From Cardiocondyla obscurior (lineage: Eukaryota; Arthropoda; Insecta; Hymenoptera; Formicidae): 64,000 nucleotides of DNA. The notes under the pieces are model-generated. The model was given only the letters and a program-made list of their open reading frames with translations. It was not told the DNA's origin and made no database searches. Each line of letters opens with the position of its first letter. The first letter of the stretch is position 1. The stretch lies in assembly GCF_019399895.1 (NCBI RefSeq), contig NC_091866.1, positions 8,375,308 through 8,439,307 of the forward strand, read 5' to 3'. The translations under genes and the position numbers were made by a program. This document shows, piece after piece, positions 38,801 to 48,704 of the stretch.

Positions 38801-41800
38801 GAATCCGAGTAAATTAATCTTAAATAAAGGTCTAAAATTACTTCATCGATATTGCAAGAATCATAGATTAAGTGAATAAAATTAAGCTGTTACGGGGAGA
38901 ATACCATATATTTAATTTTCAAGCATAAAAACGTCCGAAAGTATAAGCCAGGGACTTCCAAAAATCTTTTCTACGTCGATGCCGAACACGCACATGCCAT
39001 CACGAGCAACGTTCTGCTATGGTCAGTGACATTTATGAGGGACAAGATAATACGTCTTCGTCCATCCTCGCGATTGCACGTTACCATCCCGAGCGGCAGA
39101 CAGTTTCATACCTAGCCCGGAGTACCGTGGGCGTTCGTGGCTTGTCTGCGGATTTTGTAGCGCGCTAGGTTCGCTTAAGGCACGCACACGGGCGCACACG
39201 TATACGCCGTGCTGCCTAGAAAAAGAGGAAGTGCCTGGCGTGGTCGTAGGGACCGGAGTATTAGTTTCCCTTTGCGGGAACGCGAGGTCGAGGGAATGAA
39301 CCGGGAGGAGGACGAACTGCCGGGTGGGGCGCCGTCGACTCATTTCAGGTTCAGGCTAGCGGCCAAGAACTCGGGAATGGTGCTGGATGGTGTGGGATTG
39401 GGATTGGTAACCGGCTTTCTAAGCCCGCGCGGACAGACTCTAGCCGCGTGTCCAGCTTCGCTTATGTGCGTGCTGTTCCCTTACCTTCTCCGACTACTCT
39501 CTGGCCCCGGCAATACCCCGGCATACGCTAGCCGCAGGCCGGGAACCCTCTCTCGCTCCATGGGACGGCGTACCCTCGTAGAGAGCATTGCGCACGTACA
39601 CTCGTGCGCACATACGTTATGTACGCGCGTGATTTTGTTCGCGGCCGCGCGCGCGCACCGTACCTATTGCACGCGTGTGCGTGTGAGAATCGAAGTGCAG
39701 CAACCTCGAGGGCCGGTGGGACCGCGAGAGCAGGAGAGCGACGGGGAAGGAGCGAGGAAGAGGCAGAGAAAAGAGGAAAGAAACGTACGGTGCCTCCGCC
39801 AGCACGTCTTCTGGACAAGGGTCCAGTTTCCTAGGTTACCCGCTCGTGCGTTCAGTTACTGGTTCTACCGGAATCCTCCTAGAAAGATGCGTTGCGATCG
39901 TTGAACAACTCGAGAAATCAGGATCGCCCGTTCGAGCACCCGAGATAGCTGCGCCCAGATAGACTTCGCCGTCTTCGCGCGGGGGAAGTTGGATGGAGCG
40001 CCCGGCGGAAAGTTGCCCCTTGACGATGCAAATGTTCCAGGACGTTGCCTTGCAACGCGCTCGCCTCGACGGCGTCTTGGAAACTACGCTCGGAAGAATT
40101 CGATTCCAGAATGCAGATTACTCCGCGCGCATACAGCGAAGGGAGTAGATCCTAAGAACGTGCGCGCCCCAGGTTGGAACCGGCCGTATCGTCGGAATAC
40201 AATTTATAATATTATAATATTAATTTAATTCTTTAAACACAATTTTCAATCTTGACGCTAATAGAAAATTCATTTGTATATGAAATAAGAGTTAATATCG
40301 CGTGTAGAAAATTAACGCGAACTTGCTCGGATGATTTTGTACGGATCGCTGTCGATAAAGTTCGATTGTACGAAACGACAGCCACAAACCTGTCTCTCTC
40401 TCTCTTTTTTTTCTTTTTTTTTTTTTTTTAATGGAACCAAGGAGAGTCCTAAGTGGAAGAAGTCCGCGAGGTTTGCTAGCCTCTTTACGATCTCCCTGCG
40501 GCACTCCTTGCCGACAATCCATATACTTCTTCGTACGCGGAGTCTCTTGGCGGCCACGACTCGTACCTGTCCCCATCGACATCCTCCTCGTGAAAGCACC
40601 TTTACCGTACGTTCTCTCTTGAGATCGTGACGGTAGAAGACCGCACCGCCTTTTAACACCTTGTACACGCTATCTATCGGGGCTTATTACGGGTTTTGAG
40701 GACGGGTCTCGCCGTTATTATTGTAGAGAAGAAACACGGCCTGCACAACGGCCGGCCGAACGACATTCCAATTTTACTGTCGTCGGCATGATTGACATAC
40801 TAAGTTTCATTCTATTTTCCAGAAAGAAAATTCCGTATCTCGCTCGCTTTAGATAATTCGCCACCGCGAGAAACGTCGGCTGCGTTAAATTTTTAAGGCC
40901 TTCGCACAAATTGTAACGTGACGAAATTAATTCCGAGCGAATCAAATAGCAAAATCGTACGAGTACCGCTTGAGAGACGCGTTCGAAATGTCTCGCCGAC
41001 TTCATTACATAATCGTGATTTATTAAACGTCCATCTGTAATATCGTTAAGAAGCGAGAAATTGCCGAAATGAAATAGTCTTCTGACCTTTTTTTTTTTTT
41101 TTCGTGGGCGAAAGAGTACCGTAGGCGTTATCGTATTTACGACCGACTCCACGTACCGAAATTCAACAGTTGATATCGGGGCAGCAACACGCACGCGGCT
41201 CCACGAAGCTCAGGGAGTCGTTTGAGAAATACTAACCCTCTGTTGGTCGATCATCCCTAATCAGTATCGTCACGCGAGTCGAGCGCACTCCGCGTTTATC
41301 GTTATTATATTCGCGGGATAAATACCACCCACATGCCTGCCTCTCTTTCTACCTCGGTCTTCTCTATCTGGCTGTTAGTCACGTATCTAGTCGACCGCAC
41401 ACATGACCGGCTCCTCGCTCGGCCACCGCGTGGGAAGGGAAAAAAAAAAAAGACCTACTCCCTTCTTTTGTTCTAACCGCGGTGTTCTCTATTCATAAAT
41501 CGAAACAGCGCGAGGCGGCGATCTAATCACCGTGGTACGACGGGCATTCAACGAGAACATTATTATTTTCCCGGCGCCGTGGATGGAACGTTCTCCCTTT
41601 TACCAGATAATTACCGATCGCGGACGCAAAGTGTTTCTATCACCAAATTTGCGTTATTAATTAGTAGTAATTATTAAAAATATCATTGTTCACATTATCA
41701 TCATTATCGATGCTAATAATACTAACAACGTTCATTTCAATAAATGACATTTAAATAATAATTATTAATTATTGTTATTATTATTATTACCGTTATTAAA

Positions 41801-41918
41801 ACGTTAATTATATCTGCGCGAATACCGCGTGTCTCGTCAGTAGGAGTTGTAAAAAAAATATATAAGAAAATTTTTGACGCTTCACGGAAATATTTGACGA
41901 AACCGCTGACTTCCGCAG
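35877..41918 (+). other. intron between exons B and C
   Basis: A 6.0-kb intron, phase 1 at both ends. It holds a TA microsatellite (37.88 kb), AT-rich sequence at 38.57-38.96 kb and an ATT-rich stretch before exon C (41.64-41.80 kb). The longest open frame, in CpG-rich sequence at 39209-39904, has no family signal. Acceptor-like sites at 36052, 38590 and 40812 give frames that stop or lack donors. Confidence 0.75.
37883..37932. repeat. (TA)n microsatellite followed by a T tract
   Basis: Imperfect then perfect TA dinucleotides running into about 12 T, in the intron between exons B and C. Confidence 0.95.
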
Positions 41919-42253
41919 ATTCTCGAAACGGCTCGTCGGAATTGGTGGACATGCCGGCGGGTACTGTACCGAATCTGGGCGCCGTGACAGGCGTCGGCAG
42001 CGAAGACATGGCTTCCTTGTGGGCATCGTATGCAATGGGCTTCAAGAAAACGCCGCCGCCAGCATCGTCGGCAACGCCCGCGCGGTCCGATCGCGATCGA
42101 GAGTCCAGTCCGCCCGGTGGCGAGGGAACGGGAAGCGCCCACGACGAGACCAGCAGTAGTGGCAATAAGGAAGACGAAGACGACGATGATATAGACGCGG
42201 ACGAGGGACTCGATCCGAGACACCACGATCCAGAACGTCTCAAGGCGTTCAAC
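41919..42253 (+). CDS. NOL4L: NOL4-like coding exon C (acidic linker into conserved core)
   Basis: The acceptor is CTTCCGCAG preceded by CTGAC; the donor is AAC|GTAAGC. Phase 1 in, phase 0 out. The exon encodes residues 92-203. A Ser/Pro/Gly-rich region with DMASLWASYAMGF leads to a dense acidic run (KEDEDDDDIDADEG) and then DPERLKAFN, which abuts MFVRLF in the next exon. Human NOL4 and NOL4L have the same acidic-to-ERLKAFN arrangement directly before MFVRLFVDENLDR, and that fixes the 3' border. The frame stays open past the donor to 42634, which is reported as a separate finding. The minus-strand open frame across this region is a shadow. Confidence 0.93.
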
Positions 42254-42958
42254 GTAAGCGAATACAATTCTATTACTTGTAGCCCGATCGAACTCGCTCT
42301 CTCAAAATTTCCGAAATGCATGCGACCGAAAGTACTCTTAAATTCAAAGTTTGACATCAATCGGCAACAGCTGAAACCCTCTTCTTTCAATGTACATAAT
42401 ATATTCGGTAAGCTGAGACGCGTAACAGTAATCGAATTTGCCGGTTCGCGCAATTGCGGTCTAACTGGTCGATTTATGCAACCGTCGTTGCAAGAAAAGC
42501 ATCGTTCGCGCCTTGGACGGGGAAAGGACCGCGTAAATGGAAGAAGAAGCTCGAGCGGAGAAGTTAAGGCCGTCAGCATATTGGCGGCGCGTTGGACCTT
42601 CCCGAAAAACCCTAATTATCGTAAAGTTTTATGAACGGTTGCGCCAGAAAGCCGACTCGCGGAGGAACAGGCAATGCCATTTCTCTCCGAGTTTTTCCTC
42701 CCCTCTCGTTTCCCGTCGCCTCATATATCTCTTTTTTCGCGCCGTTTTCCCGCGCGTGAAAGCCAAGCGGTTGTAGTTTCGTTCTGCCGCTGTTGCGCTA
42801 GCTTCTTAATTAATTACAATTAGTTTAATAGAGTCCCGGTGTTGCGCCCCACCGCCGCTAAATTCTTAATTCCTTGAGCGGTTAGCGAGACCCGCGTACT
42901 AACTCTCGCTTAATTCAGCCGCACTAACGTTGGCCGTTACGTCGTATTTTCGCGGCAG

Positions 42959-43159
42959 ATGTTCGTGAGGCTGTTCGTCGACGAGAACTTGGATCGCATC
43001 GTGCCGATTTCGAAGCAACCGAAGGAGAAGATACAGGCAATCATCGACAGTTGCACGAGACAGTTTCCCGAGTTCGCCGAGAGAGCCAGGAAGAGGATCC
43101 GAACGTACCTGAAGAGCTGTCGGAGAAACAAACGCGGCAGGGAGGGCCCTTGGGACGCT
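42959..43159 (+). CDS. NOL4L: NOL4-like coding exon D (family core block)
   Basis: This is the most diagnostic exon. It begins at ATG directly after GGCAG (an ACTAAC branch-point-like sequence lies about 35 nt upstream) and ends GACGCT|GTAAGT. It has 67 codons in phase 0/0, residues 204-270. The start MFVRLFVDENLDR and the following SKQPKEKIQAIIDSC and FPEFAERARKRIRTYLKSCRR are close to identical to vertebrate NOL4/NOL4L, as I recall those families. RARKRIRTY (about 245-253) and CRRNKRGR (about 257-264) form a bipartite-like basic cluster, consistent with a nuclear or nucleolar signal or nucleic-acid contact (inference). The Met at the exon start is an internal residue in the full-length model, although transcripts starting in the preceding intron could use it. 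Confidence 0.97.
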
Positions 43160-43340
43160 GTAAGTTTTCCTCGCGTTTAAAATGGCAAGCCTAATTAACT
43201 CCAAAGTTTTTTTTTCTTTAATTTTAACGCATTTTCAAGCTCAACGTTTGTAGTTAGACACGCGAGTTTTTTTTTTTTTTTAGTCAATTTTTTTCTTCTT
43301 TTAATTCTCATATCTGCCGTCTTGTTAATTACAATTGCAG

Positions 43341-43382
43341 ACTTCGAATCATCCGTTAAAACTGTTCGCGAAGGCTCTCGGC
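43341..43382 (+). CDS. candidate 42-nt cassette microexon of the NOL4-like gene
   Basis: A strong acceptor (TTAATTACAATTGCAG) and a consensus donor (GGC|GTGAGT) bracket exactly 14 open codons, TSNHPLKLFAKALG, in phase 0/0. Neighbouring exons D and E meet in phase 0, so inclusion would insert 14 residues between the basic core and the RPTPAHLTS block without disturbing the frame. I do not recognise the peptide from vertebrate orthologues. It could be a real alternative exon or a chance pair of splice sites in a 288-nt intron. Confidence 0.45.
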
Positions 43383-43447
43383 GTGAGTCTGGTTCGGCGC
43401 GTATACGGCAAACGGTCCCCGGATATGACGTACGGATTTCTTTTTAG

Positions 43448-43594
43448 GCCCGACCTACGCCGGCACACTTGACCTCCGTGCAGGCCGAGCAGATTCTGGC
43501 AACGGCCTGCGAAAACGAGAGCGAGAACGCGAAACGCATGAGAGTCGGTCTGGAGCCGGTGTCGCAGCCCATGCCAACTCTTCCGGCCGCAACG
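43448..43594 (+). CDS. NOL4L: NOL4-like coding exon E (RPTPxHLTS block)
   Basis: The exon begins after TTTCTTTTTAG and ends AACG|GTGAGT, giving 49 codons in phase 0/0 (residues 271-319). It encodes ARPTPAHLTSVQAEQILA and then TACENESENAKRMR. Vertebrate NOL4/NOL4L carry a corresponding RPTP/RPIPxHLTS...ACESE...AKRMR block directly after the basic core, which confirms both identity and order. The tail (GLEPVSQPMPTLPAAT) is Pro-rich and probably disordered. Upstream at 43341 lies a phase-compatible 42-nt microexon candidate, and downstream at 43889 a phase-compatible terminal exon candidate, so this exon may be a branch point for alternative splicing. Confidence 0.95.
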
Positions 43595-43888
43595 GTGAGT
43601 AATAATCATATGCGAAGGAGAGGAAGGACGCACTTATCGCGAGCGACAATGTCGCTCCCGGCAAATAGACATTTCGACATCGCTCGCTCGGCTAGTAATT
43701 ACGTGTCGCAACCTACTCGCACGTCTTTGGCACGCGAATTGCGGCATGCGCGACCCGAAATATATCGCAGGTTAATTCAAAGCTTATTATTGTCGAAGAT
43801 CGCGCGTGTTTTCCGGGATACTTTTTTGTTCTAAAAAAAAAATCGCGCGTCGAACATTAGACTTACACACGTGCACGGCCTTCTGCAG

Positions 43889-43999
43889 GCATTCTCGCCA
43901 GTGGCCGTATTCATCACTCAAGCGATTTATAGATTAACACTCGCGGATGTTTTCGCGATGCGCTTAGGAACTCCCGAGCTAAAATATGTCAAGCGATAA
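43889..43999 (+). CDS. candidate alternative last coding exon (truncated isoform)
   Basis: Downstream of exon E, a good acceptor (CCTTCTGCAG) opens 36 codons in the phase required by exon E, starting AFSPVAVFITQAIYRLTLAD and ending KYVKR before TAA at 43997-43999. About 40 nt later an AAAAT pentanucleotide array supplies many overlapping AATAAA hexamers, which could act as a poly(A) signal. Use of this end would give a protein lacking exons F-H, including PTDLS and the C-terminal helix. An open stretch of 36 codons has roughly an 18 percent chance of occurring at random, so this is only a candidate. Confidence 0.3.
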   Translation, partial: AFSPVAVFITQAIYRLTLADVFAMRLGTPELKYVKR

Positions 44000-44031
44000 C
44001 TTGAATATAAATCCACGAGTAAGACTGCAGT

Positions 44032-44075
44032 AAAAAATAAAATAAAATAAAATAAAATAAAATAAAATAAAAAAT
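44032..44075. repeat. (AAAAT)n pentanucleotide microsatellite
   Basis: About eight tandem AAAAT units in the intron after exon E. Each junction creates AATAAA, so the array is also a multimerised poly(A) signal hexamer, which matters for the alternative last exon candidate just upstream. Confidence 0.97.
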
Positions 44076-46681
44076 GGATTGACCACTTTTCTGATAATTA
44101 AGTGAACGAGCTGCAAACTTCTAAGAAAAAAAAAGTATCTCGATTTTATTTTTTATTTCTAATGCTGCCGTTTTATCCGCACACGCACATAGCGGCGATA
44201 TGTATCACGCAGCAAACGCGTGTACCTCGCCGACATTCGATCCTCATCCTCGTGGAAAGGACGATTACGCCTCGCATCCGATCGCGTCTATACATTTCGT
44301 TCTATGCGTTTAAATGCATTTATATACTTTACGCTACCGTTTCTTTATCGGCATAATTTGCACCTTGCGACGGTCTTCTGCTATAATTATTCCAGCTTCG
44401 TAAATTTCGATATATTAATATATTATAAAAAAATTAAATGACATTAAAGTATTACAAATAAATAAAAAAAAAAATTAGGTTTTAGGATAATAAATGCAAG
44501 AAGTGAGAAAATAATTTTGCGCTGAAAAAATTCGAGATGAAAAGAGGGTGAATAAGATTTTCAATTGCGAGTAAACGTCGTGGTCTCGCGCGACATTATC
44601 GAATGTGAAATTTCGACGCGCTCCTGTGCAACGCAAGCGACAGCGTAATGTACGTGGACGAAGAGCTAGGATTGTGATATAGGTACCGCAAGAGAGGCCG
44701 GTGATAACCCGCGGGTCGCGCACCTCTCCCACTCTGATGCAATTCGCGCACACAGATCGCGCATTACGGAGGGCCGGCGACTCAAGCAGCCTTCGACCTC
44801 GTGAAAACGGCTGCGCGCGGCGGGACGGAAGGCACTGAAAATATTCTTGGAAGTAGTGTAAGCAGCGTAAAAGAGTGGCGCAGAACGGAGAAGAGAGAGA
44901 AAGAGAAAAAAAGACCGTTGATTTTTACGCTTCGCGACTGACGCGCGCTTTCACGCGCACCGAAGAGAACACGCCGACGTCGCGCGATTAGTCTCGCGTA
45001 TCCGTAAATTTCACGGCACGTTACGTCAGCTACGCGCGCGAAACGAGCGGTTTCGTGCACCGAAAAATCACCGTCGAGAAGCTCGCTTCGGCGGATTAAT
45101 TCTTGAAAATTCTACGTACGAGTGAGAAAAAGCTATCGACGTTAATCTTGTAGATACACGAATCGGTCTGCGCGCGCGCCCCGCGTTGACGTCACGCATC
45201 TAATCTCCGGGTGAGAGCGTTCGACGATTCGGCGATGTGGAAGCGATCCCGACAACGTTTCTCGCGATTAACTTGACGCCCGTCACCTATAGCCTGCCGA
45301 GTTCGTTGACCTTAATAAAGATAGCGCGAAAAAGCGAGTAAACGGTAAAGCGATCGCCTCGGTATTTCGCGCCCGAGACATATAGGCTGCAGACAGTAGC
45401 TCGAGCCATCCAATTCCGCGCCGCTTGGCGCACCTAATCCTCCTTCCCCCAGCTACCCTCTTCTCCTCTCGTCACCCAGCTGGTTCCTTCGCGGGTTTCG
45501 CAGTTGGCGAGCACACACCGCCGCTCTCCATCGCTCCCTCTCTTCAACCACACCATGTCTCGCACGCAGACGAGAAACTGAAACGCTCTCGCGGTCCCCT
45601 GACGCCCGGCCCCTCCGACTTATCTACTTTGAAAATCCCTGCCCGAGAGGGAGATGGAGAAACAGAGAGAGACCCGATAACCTCTCCGGCGACCTAAACC
45701 TAACCCATTAAGAAGACTTTTTCTCTCTTTCTCTCTCTCGTATACGTATGCAGGGTTCGTGCGCATCGAACGAAGCGGCTATCTGCTCTCCGTGGCCACC
45801 TATATAATTGACGTCAACGCACACTGCTGGCCTTTCATAAAAACACCTCCCTACATCCGTTCTACGCCGCTCCAAGATTTCATTTCTCCGTGCTCTCGTC
45901 GTTCCAGGCCCTCTTTCCCGCGCTCCTCGCGAACTCTCGATTCTTCGCATTCTCGTCTTCTCCTCCTCCTACTAATACCACTACTACTACTATTACTCTT
46001 CGCCAACCCTCCGTACGCGTCTCACTCGATCTTCTCTTTCACCGGGCAAGTCATCCGTTTCTATGGTGGAAACGCACATCACCATCTCTCGGCGCTCTCT
46101 CGCCGTAATCTTCCTATCCTCGCTCTTTTTTTTTTTTTTTTCTCCTGATGTCCGTTCCTTCCTCCCCTGATCTCTTCTTTCCACGAATTAATTTCCTCCC
46201 GTGAGCTTACTCACGCCTCGCCGTTTCGTCCCGCCGCATCTCTTTTCTTGTTCCTAACGTACCTCCCTCGTGTCACAACCCGCTTTTTCCCCTATCCTCC
46301 ACGCTCTCTCTACCCCTCACCGGCTGAGAACGACGTTCTCGCTTCTCTGAACCTCGCGCGACGTAAACGCGGACGTTATTGTTATCGTATCGATACGTCG
46401 CTGGGTAGCCAGGGTGGGGAGGCGCGGACGAAAAGTGGAAGAGGATCGAGTGAAGAAGCAGAAGAGGAAATCGAAGTGAAGAAACTCCCGGCGCGCTTTG
46501 TTCCGCTCGGTTGCTCATAGCGGTGAATACGATCGTGCTCGATGATCGGGATCGCGTTGATAACGCGGCCGCGGATAGGACGATATAATAGAGACACGAT
46601 TAGCTCGCGTCGGGGCGATCCTCGCGGCTGATGATCGATAATTCGTAAGGTGATCGATAGTGTCCGTGCTGTTTGCCGATC

Positions 46682-46791
46682 AGTCACGTGCCTGCGAGAG
46701 AGACTGGTTGTTTCTGATCGTGTCAGCCATGAGGAAAAAGAACCTACCGGTAGTTCACAAGCTGGTGCGCGATCACGATCAAATTCAACAG
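46682..46791 (+). CDS. candidate alternative first exon or cassette exon before exon F
   Basis: An arthropod initiator match (TCAGTC, +1 at 46682) lies 47 nt before an ATG at 46729 in good context (GCCATGA). The ATG opens MRKKNLPVVHKLVRDHDQ and ends IQQ at CAG|GTACAA in phase 0, matching exon F. The same sequence can also be read as a 108-nt phase 0/0 cassette exon after an acceptor at 46681-46683 (GATCAG). In the first reading a short isoform starts here and keeps exons F-H, with the PTDLS motif but without the core block. No downstream promoter element is at the canonical spacing. I do not recognise the peptide. Confidence 0.35.
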
Positions 46792-47401
46792 GTACAATTA
46801 GAGCAGATTCGCCGCGATGCTGTTTTATCATCGATCTTTAACATCCTCGCGTAATTATAACGTCAGAGCAATAATTTTCGTTTTTCTTTAAGAACAATTT
46901 CTTACTGTGGCTTAAAAGTGCGCAAATTAATATTAACAACAAGCGGAATATTAACGAAAACGATAGGTATCGTAATTGAAGTTAATCGAATTTAATGATG
47001 TCCACAAAATATGCGATATTTAATAAGGCTTAAAAATATTGGAAGAACTTATTAGCTTATAATCGTACTAAATACGTTTATCAGCGCTGGTGAAAACTGA
47101 ATTAAAATGCTATAAAAATCGTTATTTTTTTTAATAAGAAAAGACTTGCAAACGAAAAAATGTCTCAAATATCATAAGCGTTTAATTAATCAGTGACTGC
47201 ATTTAAATTTTTAATAAATAAAATTGTTCTCCTAATGGCGCTTTTTAAAATAAAATTAATATATATATATACACGTTACAAATAAGTATTGCAATATATA
47301 TTTTTTTTAAATAATGAGCACGCTTGAATTAAAAATTAAGTTAGACGAAATATTTATTAGTTATTAAACGAAAATTAATTTTATTTCAATATCGATTTCA
47401 G

Positions 47402-47613
47402 CAAACGGACGTTCGGTCAAGTTTGGAGCACTTCTCGAGCACGCCGGTTAAATCACTTCCGTGTAAAAGGGAGGACACCCCTCCGGCATCGTTAACGTCC
47501 CTGGCACCTCTGACCAGTTTGGCTAACTTACCGAACAGCACTATTTCCTCCACGCCATTGTCGATCGCATCCGCGTCAAAGCTGCTTACAACAGACAACA
47601 AGAGTCTCATGAG
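47402..47613 (+). CDS. NOL4L: NOL4-like coding exon F (Ser/Thr/Leu/Pro-rich linker)
   Basis: The acceptor is CGATTTCAG and the donor is ATGAG|GTCAGT (non-consensus C at +3). Phase 0 in, phase 2 out; residues 320-389 plus two bases of 390. The peptide opens QTDVRSSLEHFSSTPVKSLP and contains a short internal echo, LTSLAPLTSLANLPNS, within a disordered-looking linker. The donor choice follows from phase: the next exon begins with one base completing AGC (Ser), and a nearby GTATGA donor at 47618 would give the wrong phase. The linker is divergent in the family, so this exon is assigned by splice logic and its position between two recognised blocks. Confidence 0.85.
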
Positions 47614-48130
47614 GTCAGTATGATGAACTAGTTACGACAACGGCGATGAAATCTGCGTTTTTTCGAATCGACGACGTAGTAGAGCCGGGTTCTTATCTCT
47701 ATCTTAATTAACTGCTTAGCCAGAAATAGAATAGATTCGGTATAAAGTGTAAAAATAAACTCTCCTCCTCTCCCACCGCTCTCTCGAAATTGAAACTTCC
47801 GTCGGTAACAATTTATTAAAAATTTGCTTATTTCGCGAAAGGAATCTACCATTATTATGTCGCCTGGCGTGATTACGATTAGCTTGCTTTCTGAATTACC
47901 GTAACCGATTAGTACTATCGGTGCTAAGATTCCCGTCGTCGAATCGACCGAGTTCTAGATAAGGCTTCGCCTTCGGTCACAGGTCATGGCACAAAAATTC
48001 ATCGGGCGCCTCTCGCCGAGCGGGTTACGCGTCCTTAACGGAACGTGAAGCGCACTAATCAGCGCGACCTTTATCGCTAACGCTCATCTCATTCTCATTG
48101 CGTTGGGCGGTATTTTTTCTTATTTTCCAG

Positions 48131-48306
48131 CCAATCGACGATAGTCAGTTCGACGGTGAATGGTGTAGCCAGTGGCGGTGCACCGACAATGTACAGACCT
48201 AACTTCAGTCAAGCGTTCCAGCGTGCCGGGCCCACAACGGTACCGCCGACTCTCTCAGCCGGGCTATATCCGACTCAAAGTTTCACGTCGAGTCTACTAA
48301 GCAACG
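48131..48306 (+). CDS. NOL4L: NOL4-like coding exon G (linker ending at the PTDLS junction)
   Basis: The acceptor is TTATTTTCCAG. The exon encodes residues 390-448 and the first base of 449 (phase 2 in, phase 1 out), Ser/Thr/Gly/Pro-rich, including MYRPNFSQAFQRAGP and LYPTQSFTSSLLSN. Two donors are possible: AACG|GTATAC at 48307 and CAAA|GTAATA at 48316. The first joins to the next exon as SNG-PTDLSMK, matching the vertebrate NGPTDLSMK motif; the second would insert three residues and read R-PTDLSMK. The first is therefore chosen. Retaining the following intron would end the protein at a stop near 48365. Confidence 0.85.
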
Positions 48307-48704
48307 GTATACAAAGTAATATTGGTTATTGGTGTTATATGTTTGCTTTATTGCATATTTTTTAATCATTCGCGTACCTACGGCGGTATATAAAATCAAA
48401 GCCTCTTCCACCCGGTTTTAATCTGAGAAATTAACTTCTTTTCAATTATTCTTTTATATAAATTCGAAATTTTTTATTCACATTAAATTTTCACGACTGT
48501 ATTATTAATAAAAAAAAATTTTGTTCTTTCGATATTCGAATTGCTCAACTTAAATGAAAAATTTGATACCTCGTCAACGGAGCTCGCATAAAATTTGATT
48601 TCACCACGTTACGATTCTCTTCTAAATAGATTTGCTTCGATAAAGTTTGCTAGAATATTTTCCAATTATACGATCCGCAATTAATTTCGAATTTGTTCTT
48701 GCAG

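Larger units (their letters stand above)
43595..47401 (+). other. intron between exons E and F
   Basis: A 3.8-kb intron, phase 0 at both ends, containing the alternative last exon and alternative first exon candidates described separately, an AAAAT array (44.03-44.08 kb), and a strongly pyrimidine-biased plus strand from about 45.43 to 46.33 kb. The last 0.5 kb is AT-rich. Confidence 0.75.

Noticed and set aside
39209..39904. 231-codon plus-strand open frame in CpG-rich DNA
   Set aside because: Arg/Ala/Leu/Pro bias typical of CpG-rich noise, overlapping frames on the other strand, no domain, and its donor-like GTAACC at 39406 gives a phase that does not fit exon C.
41737..42579. 280-codon minus-strand open frame
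   Set aside because: It lies antisense to exon C, whose plus-strand product matches the NOL4 family; a shadow frame.
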